Source of the DNA: Uropetala carovei
Taxonomy: Eukaryota > Arthropoda > Insecta > Odonata > Petaluridae
Assembly (NCBI GenBank): GCA_036926305.1
Contig: JAXCHB010000243.1
Span: 558,001-622,000, forward strand
DNA: 64,000 nt
Direction of reading: 5' to 3'
Under the pieces are notes generated by a model, which did not search any database, had not been told where the DNA came from, and saw nothing but the letters and a program-made list of their open reading frames with translations. Shown here piece after piece: positions 1 to 12,067 of this stretch (positions are counted from its first letter, which is position 1; every line of letters starts with the position of its first letter). The translations under genes were made by a program, and so were the position numbers.

Positions 1-30
1 TTCATAATTTTTTTCGAAATTTTTTTCGAA

Positions 31-108
31 AATTTATTTCGAGAATTTTTTTTCCAAAATTCTTTCAAAAATTTTTTAAAAAATTTTTTTCGGAAATTTT
101 TTAGCGAA
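31..108 (+). repeat. Diagnostic composite block CGAGAAT...TTCTTTC...CGGAAA...TAGCGA
   Basis: This is a block of about 75 bp carrying four rare variants in fixed order: CGAGAAT, TTCTTTC, TTTCGGAAATTTTTTAG and AGCGAAA. CGAGAAT starts at 40, 2102, 4216, 5793, 8948, 10514, 13670, 15223, 17157, 17860, 19926, 20968, 22532, 25686, 27251, 29184 and 31213 in family A. Slightly shorter versions of the block recur in family B near 33,380 and 42,320. It is the clearest landmark linking A and B and is absent from the right arm. Confidence 0.85.
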
Positions 109-292
109 ATTTTTTTTTCAAAATTTTTTTCGAAAATTTTTTTTCAGTTTTTTTCGAAATTTTTTTCGAAAATTTTTTTGAAATTTTTTTCGAAAAATTT
201 TTTTCCAAAATTTTTTCGAAAATTTTTTTGAAAATTTTTTTCGAAATTTTTTTTCAAATTTTTTTTCGAAAATTTTTTTTCGAAATTTTTTT

Positions 293-312
293 CGAAAATT
301 AAAAAAAAATTT
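293..312 (+). repeat. Recurring polarity-reversed island CGAAAATTAAAAAAAAATT
   Basis: A single long A run stands in the otherwise T-run array. It recurs once per unit near 293, 2341, 4469 and 6046, and at corresponding places near 9,190, 10,770, 13,910, 15,480, 17,410, 18,110, 20,180, 21,210, 22,790, 25,930, 27,505, 29,440 and 31,470. Its flanks are ordinary T-rich monomers, so it is a local tract-length inversion, not an inverted segment. Confidence 0.75.
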
Positions 313-1342
313 TTTTCGAAATTTTTTTTCAAAATTTTTTTTCAAAATTTTCTTCGAAATTTTTTTCGAAAATTTTTTTAAAAATTTTTTTCCAAAATTT
401 TTTCGAAAATTTTTTTGAAAATTTTTTTCGAAATTTTTTTTCATAATTTTTTTCGAAAACTTTTTTCAAAATTTTTTAAAATTTTTTTTCGAAATTTTTT
501 TTCAAAATTTTTTTCGAAAATTTTTTTTCGAAAATTTTTTTCGAAATTTTTTTCGAAATTTTTTTCTACATTTTTTTCGAAATGTTTTTTGAAAATTTTT
601 TTCAGGATTTTTTTCAAAAATTTTATTTCGAAAATTTTTTTCAAAATTTTTTTCGAAATTTTTTTTTTAAATTTTTTTCGAAATTTTTTTTCAAAATTTT
701 TTTTCAAAATTTTCTTCGAAATTTTTTTCGAAAATTTTTTTAAAAATTTTTTTCCAAAATTTTTTCGAAAATTTTTTTGAAAATTTTTTTCGAAATTTTT
801 TTTCAAAATTTTTTTGAAAATTTTTTTCGAAATTTTTTTTCAAATTTTTTTTCGAAAATTTTTTTCATAATTTTTTTCAAAATTTTTTTTTCGAATTTTT
901 GTTCGAATTTTTTTTCCAAAATTTTTTCAAAAATTTTTTTTTGAAATTTTTTTCGTAAATTTTTTTCAAAATTTTTTTTCAAAATTTTTTTCGAAAATTT
1001 TTTAAAAAATTTTATTCGAAATTTTTTTTCAAAATTTTTTTTGAAAATTTTTTTCCAAAATTTTTTTCAAAATTTTTTTCGAAATTTTTTTCGAAAATTT
1101 TTTTCGAAAATTTTTTTTCGAAATTTTTTTTCAAATTTTTTTAAAAATTTTTTTCGGAAATTTTTTAGCGAAAATTTTTTTTCGAAATTTTTTTCGAAAA
1201 TTTTTTGTTTTTTTCGAAATTTTTTTCGAAAATTTTTAGAAAATTTTTTTCGAAAAATTTTTTTCCAAAATTTTTTTGAAAATTTTTTTCGAAATTTTTT
1301 TTCAAAATTTTTTTCGAAAATATTTTTTTGAAATTTTATTCG

Positions 1343-1359
1343 AAAAAAAAAAAAAAAAA
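1343..1359 (+). repeat. Poly(A) tract, 17 A
   Basis: Uninterrupted A run following ATTTTATTCG. This is the longest of six equivalent tracts; eleven other copies of the same site carry an interrupting T (CGAAAATAAAAA). Confidence 0.85.
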
Positions 1360-2654
1360 TTTTTTCGAAATTTTTTTTCCAAATTTTTTTTTGAAAATTT
1401 TTTTCCAAAATTTTTTCGAAAATTTTTTTCAAAATTTTTTTCGAAATTTTTTTTCAAAATTTTTTTCGAAAATTTTTTTTCGAAATTTTTTTCGAAAACT
1501 TTTTTTGCAAAATTTTTTCAAAATTTTTTTCGAAAATTTTTTTGAAAATTTTCTTCGTAAATTTTTTTCAAAAATTTTTTCGAAAATTTTTTTAAAAATT
1601 TTTTTCGAAATTTTTTTTCAAAATTTTTTTCGAAAAATTTTTTTTGAAATTTTTTTCGCAAATTTTTAAAAAAATTCTTTTCGAAATTTTTTTTCAAATT
1701 TTTTTTTTGAAAATTTTTTTCTAAAATTTTTTCGAAAATTTTTTTCAAAATCTTTTTCGAAATTTTTTTTAAAAATTTTTTTCGAAAATTTTTTTTCGAA
1801 ATATTTTTCGAAAATTTTTTTCGAAATTTTTTTTCAAATTTTTTTTCGAAATTTTTTTTCATAATTTTTTTCGAAATTTTTTTTTCGAAATTTTTTTTCA
1901 AAATTTTTTTCGAAAAAATTTGCTCCAAAACTTTTTTGAAAATTTTTTTCAAAGTTTTTTTTCAAAATTTTTTTCGAAAATTTTTTTCCAAATTTTTTTC
2001 GAAAAATTTTTTCGAAAATTTTTTTCGAAATTTTTTTTCAAATTTTTTTTTAGAAAATTTTTTTCATAATTTTTTTCGAAATTTTTTTCGAAAATTTATT
2101 TCGAGAATTTTTTTTCCAAAATTCTTTCAAAAATTTTTTAAAAAATTTTTTTCGGAAATTTTTTAGCGAAAATTTTTTTTCAAAATTTTTTTCGAAAATT
2201 TTTTTTCAGTTTTTTTCGAAATTTTTTTCGAAAATTTTTTTGAAATTTTTTTCCAAAATTTTTTCGAAAATTTTTTTGAAAATTTTTTTCGAAATTTTTT
2301 TTCAAATTTTTTTTCGAAAATTTTTTTTCGAAATTTTTTTCGAAAATTAAAAAAAAAATTTTTTCGAATTTTTTTTTCAAAATTTTTTTTCAAAATTTTC
2401 TTCGAAATTTTTTTCGAAAATTTTTTTTAAAATTTTTTTCCAAAATTTTTTCGAAAATTTTTTTGAAAATTTTTTTTCGAAATTTTTTTTCATTTTTTTT
2501 TTTGAAAATTTTTTTCCAAAATTTTTTCGAAAATTTTTTTCGAAATTTTTTTCGAAAACTTTTTTTGCAAAATTTTTTCAAATTTTTTTTCGAAATTTTT
2601 TTTCTAAATTTTTTTCGAAAATTTTTTTTCGAAAATTTTTTTCGAAATTTTTTT

Positions 2655-5600
2655 CTACATTTTTTTCGAAATGTTTTTTGAAAATTTTTTTCAGGATTTT
2701 TTTCAAAAATTTTATTTCGAAAATTTTTTTAAAAATTTTTTTCGAAATTTTTTTTTAAAATTTTTTTTTAAATTTTTTCGAAAATTTTTTTTGAAATTTT
2801 CTTCGAAATTTTTTTTTAAAATTTTTTTCGAAATTTTTTTTCAAAATTTTTTTTCAAAATTTTCTTCGAAATTTTTTTTTCGAAATTTTTTTTAAAAATT
2901 TTTTTCCAAAATTTTTTCGAAAATTTTTTTGAAAATTTTTTTCGAAATTTTTTTTCAAAATTTTTTTGAAAATTTTTTTCGAAATTTTTTTTCAAATTTT
3001 TTTCGAAAATTTTTTTCATAATTTTTTTCAAAATTTTTTTTTCGAATTTTTGTTCAAATTTTTTTTCCAAAATTTTTTCAAAAATTTTTTTTTGAAATTT
3101 TTTTCGTAAATTGTTTTCGAAATTTTTTTTCAAAATTTTTTTCGAAAATTTTTTAAAAAATTTTATTCGAAATTTTTTTTGAAAATTTTTTTTGAAAATT
3201 TTTTTCCAAAATTTTTTTCAAAATTTTTTTTGAAATTTTTTTCGAAAATTTTTTTCGAAAATTTTTTTTCGAAATTTTTTTTCAAATTTTTTTAAAAATT
3301 TTTTTCGGAAATTTTTTAGCGAAAATTTTTTTTCGAAATTTTTTTCGAAAATTTTTTTGTTTTTTTCGAAAATTTTTAGAAAATTTTTTTCGAAAAATTT
3401 TTTTCCAAAATTTTTTCGAAAATTTTTTTGAAAATTTTTTTCGAAATTTTTTTTCAAAATTTTTTTCGAAAATTTTTTTTTGAAATTTTATTCGAAAATA
3501 AAAAAAAAATTTTTTTCGAAATTTTTTTTCCAAATTTTTTTTTGAAAATTTTTTTCCAAAATTTTTTCGAAAATTTTTTTCAAAATTTTTTTCGAAATTT
3601 TTTTTCAAAATTTTTTTTGGAAAATTTTTTTTCGAAATTTTTTTCGAAAACTTTTTTTGCAAAATTTTTTCAAAATTTTTTTCGAAAATTTTTTTGAAAA
3701 TTTTCTTCGTAAATTTTTTTCAAAAATTTTTTCGAAAATTTTTTTAAAAATTTTTTTCGAAATTTTTTTTCAAAATTTTTTTCGAAAAATGTTTTTTGAA
3801 ATTTTTTTCGCAAATTTTTAAAAAAATTCTTTTCGAAATTTTTTTTCAAATTTTTTTTTTTGAAAATTTTTTTTTTTAATTTTTTCGAAAATTTTTTTCA
3901 AAATTTTTTTCGAAATTTTTTTTAAAAATTTTTTTCGAAAATTTTTTTTCGAAATATTTTTCGAAAATTTTTTTCGAAATTTTTTTTCAAATTTTTTTTC
4001 GAAATTTTTTTTCATAATTTTTTTCGAAATTTTTTTTTCGAAATTTTTTTTCAAAATTTTTTTCGAAAAAATTTATTCCAAAATTTTTTTGAAAATTTTT
4101 TTCGAAGTTTTTTTTCAAAATTTTTTTTGAAAATTTTTTTCCAAATTTTTTTTCAAATTTTTTTTCGAAAATGTTTTTCATAATTTTTTTCGAAATTTTT
4201 TTCGAAAATTTATTTCGAGAATTTTTTTTCCAAAATTCTTTCAAAAATTTTTTAAAAAATTTTTTTCGGAAATTTTTTAGCGAAATTTTTTTTTCAAAAT
4301 TTTTTTCGAAAATTTTTTTTCAGTTTTTTTCGAAATTTTTTTCGAAAATTTTTTTGAAATTTTTTTCGAAAAATTTTTTTTTAAAATTTTTTCGAAAATT
4401 TTTTCGAAAATTTTTTTGAAAATTTTTTTCGAAATTTTTTTTCAAATTTTTTTTCGAAAATTTTTTTTCGAAAATTAAAAAAAAATTTTTTTCTAAATTT
4501 TTTTTCAAAATTTTTTTTCAAAATTTTCTTCGAAATTTTTTTCGAAAATTTTTTTAAAAATTTTTTTCCAAAATTTTTTCGAAAATTTTTTTGAAAATTT
4601 TTTTCGAAATTTTTTTTCAAAATTTTTTTCGAAAACTTTTTTTGCAAAATTTTTTAAAATTTTTTTTCGAAATTTTTTTTCAAAATTTTTTTCGAAAATT
4701 TTTTTTCGAAAATTTTTTTCGAAATTTTTTTCTACATTTTTTTCGAAATGTTTTTTGAAAATTTTTTTCAGGATTTTTTTCAAAAATTTTATTTCGAAAA
4801 TTTTTTTTCGAAATTTTTTTTCAAATTTTTTTAAAAATTTTTTTCGGAAATTTTTTAGCGAAAATTTTTTTTCGAAATTTTTTTCGAAAATTTTTTTTGT
4901 TTTTTTCGAAAATTTTTAGAAAATTTTTTTCGAAAAATTTTTTTCCAAAATTTTTTCGAAAATTTTTTTGAAAATTTTTTTCGAAATTTTTTTTCAAAAT
5001 TTTTTTCGAAAAATTTTTTTTGAAATTTTATTCGAAAAAAAAAAAAAAATTTTTTTCGAAATTTTTTTTCCAAATTTTTTTTTGAAAATTTTTTTCCAAA
5101 ATTTTTTCGAAAATTTTTTTCAAAATTTTTTTCGAAATTTTTTTTCAAAATTTTTTTCGAAAATTTTTTTTCGAAATTTTTTTCGAAAACTTTTTTTGCA
5201 AAATTTTTTCAAAATTTTTTTCGAAAATTTTTTTGAAAATTTTCTTCGTAAATTTTTTTCAAAAATTTTTTCGAAAATTTTTTTTAAAATTTTTTTCGAA
5301 ATTTTTTTTCAAAATTTTTTTCGAAAAATTTTTTTTGAAATTTTTTTCGCAAATTTTTAAAAAAATTCTTTTCGAAATTTTTTTTCAAATTTTTTTTTTT
5401 GAAAATTTTTTTTTTAAATTTTTTCGAAAATTTTTTTCAAAATTTTTTTCGAAATTTTTTTTAAAAATTTTTTTCGAAAATTTTTTTTCGAAATATTTTT
5501 CAAAAATTTTTTTCGAAATTTTTTTTCAAATTTTTTTTCGACATTTTTTTTCATAATTTTTTTCGAAATTTTTTTTTCGAAATTTTTTTTCAAAATTTTT

Positions 5601-7346
5601 TTCGAAAAAATTTGCTCCAAAATTTTTTTGAAAATTTTTTTCGAAGTTTTTTTTCAAAATTTTTTTCGAAAATTTTTTTCCAAATTTTTTTCGAAAACTT
5701 TTTTCGAAAATTTTTTTCGAAATTTTTTTTCAAATTTTTTTTCGAAAATTTTTTTCATAATTTTTTTCGAAATTTTTTTCGAAAATTTATTTCGAGAATT
5801 TTTTTTCCAAAATTCTTTCAAAAATTTTTTAAAAAATTTTTTTCGGAAATTTTTTAGCGAAATTTTTTTTTCAAAATTTTTTTCGAAAATTTTTTTTCAG
5901 TTTTTTTCGAAATTTTTTTCGAAAATTTTTTTGAAATTTTTTTCGAAAAATTTTTTTCCAAAATTTTTTCGAAAATTTTTTTGAAAATTTTTTTCGAAAT
6001 TTTTTTTCAAATTTTTTTTCGAAAATTTTTTTTCGAAATTTTTTTCGAAAATTAAAAAAAAATTTTTTTCGAAATTTTTTTTCAAAATTTTTTTTCAAAA
6101 TTTTCTTCGAAATTTTTTTCGAAAATTTTTTTAAAAATTTTTTTCCAAAATTTTTTCGAAAATTTTTTTGAAAATTTTTTTCGAAATTTTTTTTCAAAAT
6201 TTTTTTCGAAAACTTTTTTCAAAATTTTTTAAAATTTTTTTTCGAAATTTTTTTTCAAAATTTTTTTCGAAAATTTTTTTTCGAAAATTTTTTTCGAAAT
6301 TTTTTTCTACATTTTTTTCGAAATGTTTTTTGAAAATTTTTTTCAGGATTTTTTTCAAAAATTTTATTTCGAAAATTTTTTTCAAAATTTTTTTCGAAAT
6401 TTTTTTTTTAAATTTTTTTCGAAATTTTTTTTCAAAATTTTTTTTCAAAATTTTCTTCGAAATTTTTTTCGAAAATTTTTTTAAAAATTTTTTTCCAAAA
6501 TTTTTTCGAAAATTTTTTTGAAAATTTTTTTCGAAATTTTTTTTCAAAATTTTTTTGAAAATTTTTTTTCGAAATTTTTTTTCAAATTTTTTTTCGAAAA
6601 TTTTTTTCATAATTTTTTTCAAAATTTTTTTTTCGAATTTTTGTTCGAATTTTTTTTCCAAAATTTTTTCAAAAATTTTTTTTTGAAATTTTTTTCGTAA
6701 ATTTTTTTCGAAATTTTTTTTCAAAATTTTTTTCGAAAATTTTTTAAAAAATTTTATTCGAAATTTTTTTTCAAATTTTTTTAAAATTTTTTTTCGGAAA
6801 TTTTTTAGGGAAAATTTTTTTTCGAAATTTTTTTCGAAAATTTTTTGTTTTTTTCGAAATTTTTTTCGAAAATTTTTAGAAAATTTTTTTCCAAAATTTT
6901 TTTGAAAATATTTTTCGAAATTTTTTTTCAAAATTTTTTTCGAAAATTTTTTTTTGAAATTTTATTCGAAAATAAAAAAAAAAAAATTTTTCGAAATTTT
7001 TTTTCCAAATTTTTTTTTGAAAATTTTTTTCCAAAATTTTTTCGAAATTTTTTTTCAAAATTTTTTTCGAAATTTTTTTTCAAAATTTTTTTCGAAAATT
7101 TTTTTTCGAAATTTTTTTCGAAAACTTTTTTTGCAAAATTTTTTCAAAATTTTTTTCGAAAATTTTTTTGAAAATTTTCTTCGTAAATTTTTTTCAAAAA
7201 TTTTTTCGAAAATTTTTTTAAAAATTTTTTTTTGAAATTTTTTTCGAAAACTTTTTTTGCAAAATTTTTTCAAATTTTTTTTCGAAATTTTTTTTCTAAA
7301 TTTTTTTCGAAAATTTTTTTTCGAAAATTTTTTTCGAAATTTTTTT
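2655..7346 (+). repeat. 4.7-kb higher-order unit, copy 1
   Basis: It runs from CTACATT at 2,655 to the next equivalent marker at 7,347 (4,692 bp). Internal markers at 4,732 and 6,307 match those of copy 2. The offset to copy 2 is 4,693-4,694 up to about 4,050 and 4,720-4,721 after about 4,500, so copies 1 and 2 differ by an indel of about 27 bp (two monomers) in between, plus scattered single bases. Confidence 0.85.
5035..5049 (+). repeat. Poly(A) tract, 15 A
   Basis: Same site as 1,343-1,359 in the next unit, two A shorter. Confidence 0.85.
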
Positions 7347-10300
7347 CTACATTTTTTTCGAAATGTTTTTTGAAAATTTTTTTCAGGATTTTTTTCAAAA
7401 ATTTTATTTCGAAAATTTTTTTTAAAATTTTTTTCGAAATTTTTTTTTAAAATTTTTTTTGAAAATTTTTTCGAAAATTTTTTTTGAAATTTTCTTCGAA
7501 ATTTTTTTTTAAAATTTTTTTCGAAATTTTTTTTCAAAATTTTTTTTCAAAATTTTCTTCGAAATTTTTTTTTCGAAATTTTTTTTAAAAATTTTTTTCC
7601 AAAATTTTTTCGAAAATTTTTTTGAAAATTTTTTTCGAAATTTTTTTTCAAAATTTTTTTGAAAATTTTTTTCGAAATTTTTTTTCAAATTTTTTTCGAA
7701 AATTTTTTTCATAATTTTTTTCAAAATTTTTTTTTCGAATTTTTGTTCAAATTTTTTTTCCAAAATTTTTTCAAAAATTTTTTTTTGAAATTTTTTTCGT
7801 AAATTGTTTTCGAAATTTTTTTTCAAAATTTTTTTCGAAAATTTTTTAAAAAATTTTATTCGAAATTTTTTTTGAAAATTTTTTTTGAAAATTTTTTTCC
7901 AAAATTTTTTTCAAAATTTTTTTTGAAATTTTTTTCGAAAATTTTTTTCGAAAATTTTTTTTCGAAATTTTTTTTCAAATTTTTTTAAAAATTTTTTTCG
8001 GAAATTTTTTAGCGAAAATTTTTTTTCGAAATTTTTTTCGAAAATTTTTTTTGTTTTTTTCGAAAATTTTTAGAAAATTTTTTTCGAAAAATTTTTTTCC
8101 AAAATTTTTTCGAAAATTTTTTTGAAAATTTTTTTCGAAATTTTTTTTCAAAATTTTTTTCGAAAATTTTTTTTTGAAATTTTATTCGAAAATAAAAAAA
8201 AAATTTTTTTCGAAATTTTTTTTCCAAATTTTTTTTTGAAAATTTTTTTCCAAAATTTTTTCGAAAATTTTTTTCAAAATTTTTTTCGAAATTTTTTTTC
8301 AAAATTTTTTTTGGAAAATTTTTTTTCGAAATTTTTTTCGAAAACTTTTTTTGCAAAATTTTTTCAAAATTTTTTTCGAAAATTTTTTTGAAAATTTTCT
8401 TCGTAAATTTTTTTCAAAAATTTTTTCGAAAATTTTTTTAAAAATTTTTTTCGAAATTTTTTTTCAAAATTTTTTTCGAAAAATTTTTTTTGAAATTTTT
8501 TTCGCAAATTTTTAAAAAAATTCTTTTCGAAATTTTTTTTCAAATTTTTTTTTTTGAAAATTTTTTTTTTTAATTTTTTCGAAAATTTTTTTCAAAATTT
8601 TTTTCGAAATTTTTTTTAAAAATTTTTTTCGAAAATTTTTTTTCGAAATATTTTTCGAAAATTTTTTTCGAAATTTTTTTTCAAATTTTTTTTCGAAATT
8701 TTTTTTCATAATTTTTTTCGAAATTTTTTTTTCGAAATTTTTTTTCAAAATTTTTTTCGAAAAAATTTATTCCAAAATTTTTTTGAAAATTTTTTTCGAA
8801 GTTTTTTTTCAAAATTTTTTTTGAAAATTTTTTTCCAAATTTTTTTCGAAAACTTTTTTCGAAAATTTTTTTCGAAATTTTTTTTCAAATTTTTTTTCGA
8901 AAATGTTTTTCATAATTTTTTTCGAAATTTTTTTCGAAAATTTATTTCGAGAATTTTTTTTCCAAAATTCTTTCAAAAATTTTTTAAAAAATTTTTTTCG
9001 GAAATTTTTTAGCGAAATTTTTTTTTCAAAATTTTTTTCGAAAATTTTTTTTCAGTTTTTTTCGAAATTTTTTTCGAAAATTTTTTTGAAATTTTTTTCG
9101 AAAAATTTTTTTTTAAAATTTTTTCGAAAATTTTTTTGAAAATTTTTTTCGAAATTTTTTTTCAAATTTTTTTTCGAAAATTTTTTTTCGAAAATTAAAA
9201 AAAAATTTTTTTCTAAATTTTTTTTCAAAATTTTTTTTCAAAATTTTCTTCGAAATTTTTTTCGAAAATTTTTTTAAAAATTTTTTTCCAAAATTTTTTC
9301 GAAAATTTTTTTGAAAATTTTTTTCGAAATTTTTTTTCAAAATTTTTTTCGAAAACTTTTTTTGCAAAATTTTTTAAAATTTTTTTTCGAAATTTTTTTT
9401 CAAAATTTTTTTCGAAAATTTTTTTTCGAAAATTTTTTTCGAAATTTTTTTCTACATTTTTTTCGAAATGTTTTTTGAAAATTTTTTTCAGGATTTTTTT
9501 CAAAAATTTTATTTCGAAAATTTTTTTTCGAAATTTTTTTTCAAATTTTTTTAAAAATTTTTTTCGGAAATTTTTTAGCGAAAATTTTTTTTCGAAATTT
9601 TTTTCGAAAATTTTTTTTGTTTTTTTCGAAAATTTTTAGAAAATTTTTTTCGAAAAATTTTTTTCCAAAATTTTTTCGAAAATTTTTTTGAAAATTTTTT
9701 TCGAAATTTTTTTTCAAAATTTTTTTCGAAAAATTTTTTTTGAAATTTTATTCGAAAAAAAAAAAAAAAATTTTTTTCGAAATTTTTTTTCCAAATTTTT
9801 TTTTGAAAATTTTTTTCCAAAATTTTTTCGAAAATTTTTTTCAAAATTTTTTTCGAAATTTTTTTTCAAAATTTTTTTCGAAAATTTTTTTTCGAAATTT
9901 TTTTCGAAAACTTTTTTTGCAAAATTTTTTCAAAATTTTTTTCGAAAATTTTTTTGAAAATTTTCTTCGTAAATTTTTTTCAAAAATTTTTTCGAAAATT
10001 TTTTTTAAAATTTTTTTCGAAATTTTTTTTCAAAATTTTTTTCGAAAAATTTTTTTTGAAATTTTTTTCGCAAATTTTTAAAAAAATTCTTTTCGAAATT
10101 TTTTTTCAAATTTTTTTTTTTGAAAATTTTTTTTTTAAATTTTTTCGAAAATTTTTTTCAAAATTTTTTTCGAAATTTTTTTTAAAAATTTTTTTCGAAA
10201 ATTTTTTTTCGAAATATTTTTCAAAAATTTTTTTCGAAATTTTTTTTCAAATTTTTTTTCGACATTTTTTTTCATAATTTTTTTCGAAATTTTTTTTTCG

Positions 10301-12067
10301 AAATTTTTTTTCAAAATTTTTTTCGAAAAAATTTGCTCCAAAATTTTTTTGAAAATTTTTTTCGAAGTTTTTTTTCAAAATTTTTTTCGAAAATTTTTTT
10401 CCGAATTTTTTTCGAAAACTTTTTTCGAAAATTTTTTTCGAAATTTTTTTTCAAATTTTTTTTCGAAAATTTTTTTCATAATTTTTTTCGAAATTTTTTT
10501 CGAAAATTTATTTCGAGAATTTTTTTTCCAAAATTCTTTCAAAAATTTTTTAAAAAATTTTTTTCGGAAATTTTTTAGCGAAATTTTTTTTTCAAAATTT
10601 TTTTCGAAAATTTTTTTTCAGTTTTTTTCGAAATTTTTTTCGAAAATTTTTTTGAAATTTTTTTCGAAAAATGTTTTTCCAAAATTTTTTCGAAAATTTT
10701 TTTGAAAATTTTTTTCGAAATTTTTTTTCAAATTTTTTTTCGAAAATTTTTTTTCGAAATTTTTTTCGAAAATTAAAAAAAAATTTTTTTCGAAATTTTT
10801 TTTCAAAATTTTTTTTCAAAATTTTCTTCGAAATTTTTTTCGAAAATTTTTTTAAAAATTTTTTTCCAAAATTTTTTCGAAAATTTTTTTGAAAATTTTT
10901 TTCGAAATTTTTTTTCAAAATTTTTTTCGAAAACTTTTTTCAAAATTTTTTAAAATTTTTTTTCGAAATTTTTTTTCAAAATTTTTTTCGAAAATTTTTT
11001 TTCGAAAATTTTTTTCGAAATTTTTTTCTACATTTTTTTCGAAATGTTTTTTGAAAATTTTTTTCAGGATTTTTTTCAAAAATTTTATTTCGAAAATTTT
11101 TTTCAAAATTTTTTTCGAAATTTTTTTTTTAAATTTTTTTCGAAATTTTTTTTCAAAATTTTTTTTCAAAATTTTCTTCGAAATTTTTTTCGAAAATTTT
11201 TTTAAAAATTTTTTTCCAAAATTTTTTCGAAAATTTTTTTGAAAATTTTTTTCGAAATTTTTTTTCAAAATTTTTTTGAAAATTTTTTTTCGAAATTTTT
11301 TTTCAAATTTTTTTTCGAAAATTTTTTTCATAATTTTTTTCAAAATTTTTTTTTCGAATTTTTGTTCGAATTTTTTTTCCAAAATTTTTTCAAAAATTTT
11401 TTTTTGAAATTTTTTTCGTAAATTTTTTTCGAAATTTTTTTTCAAAATTTTTTTCGAAAATTTTTTAAAAAATTTTATTCGAAATTTTTTTTCAAATTTT
11501 TTTAAAAATTTTTTTCGGAAATTTTTTAGGGAAAATTTTTTTTCGAAATTTTTTTCGAAAATTTTTTGTTTTTTTCGAAATTTTTTTCGAAAATTTTTAG
11601 AAAATTTTTTTCCAAAATTTTTTTGAAAATATTTTTCGAAATTTTTTTTCAAAATTTTTTTCGAAAATTTTTTTTTGAAATTTTATTCGAAAATAAAAAA
11701 AAAAAAATTTTTCGAAATTTTTTTTCCAAATTTTTTTTTGAAAATTTTTTTCCAAAATTTTTTCGAAATTTTTTTTCAAAATTTTTTTCGAAATTTTTTT
11801 TCAAAATTTTTTTCGAAAATTTTTTTTCGAAATTTTTTTCGAAAACTTTTTTTGCAAACTTTTTTCAAAATTTTTTTCGAAAATTTTTTTGAAAATTTTC
11901 TTCGTAAATTTTTTTCAAAAATTTTTTCGAAAATTTTTTTAAAAATTTTTTTTTGAAATTTTTTTCGAAAACTTTTTTTGCAAAATTTTTTCAAATTTTT
12001 TTTCGAAATTTTTTTTCTAAATTTTTTTCGAAAATTTTTTTTCGAAAATTTTTTTCGAAATTTTTTT
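7347..12067 (+). repeat. 4.7-kb higher-order unit, copy 2
   Basis: Internal markers at 9,452 and 11,028 repeat the 2,105 / 1,576 / 1,040 spacing exactly. Its right part, from about 8,870, starts the first 12-kb super-repeat and is matched at an offset of 12,018 by 20,890-24,083. A few private single-base changes are visible, for example CCG for CCA near 10,401 and an ATG for ATT near 10,672. Confidence 0.87.
9755..9770 (+). repeat. Poly(A) tract, 16 A
   Basis: Equivalent of 5,035-5,049 in 4.72-kb copy 2. Confidence 0.85.

Larger units (their letters stand above)
1..2654 (+). repeat. Left partial family-A unit
   Basis: This edge-truncated portion is a mosaic. Bases 1 to about 800 match 5,753 onward (offset about 5,753, then 12 bp shorter after an extra monomer near 560). 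Bases about 1,518-2,166 match 16,574-17,221 at an offset of 15,056. It therefore resembles the joint between a 4.72-kb unit and the distal part of the 12-kb super-repeat, which suggests a further super-repeat copy lies to the left of the window. Confidence 0.7.

Noticed and set aside
6194..6931. 245-codon open frame on the - strand, present in four family-A copies
   Set aside because: Recurrence at 10,915, 15,624 and 27,652 reflects the higher-order repeat, not gene conservation. In a fifth copy (23,184) it is broken, and its start is TTG without context.
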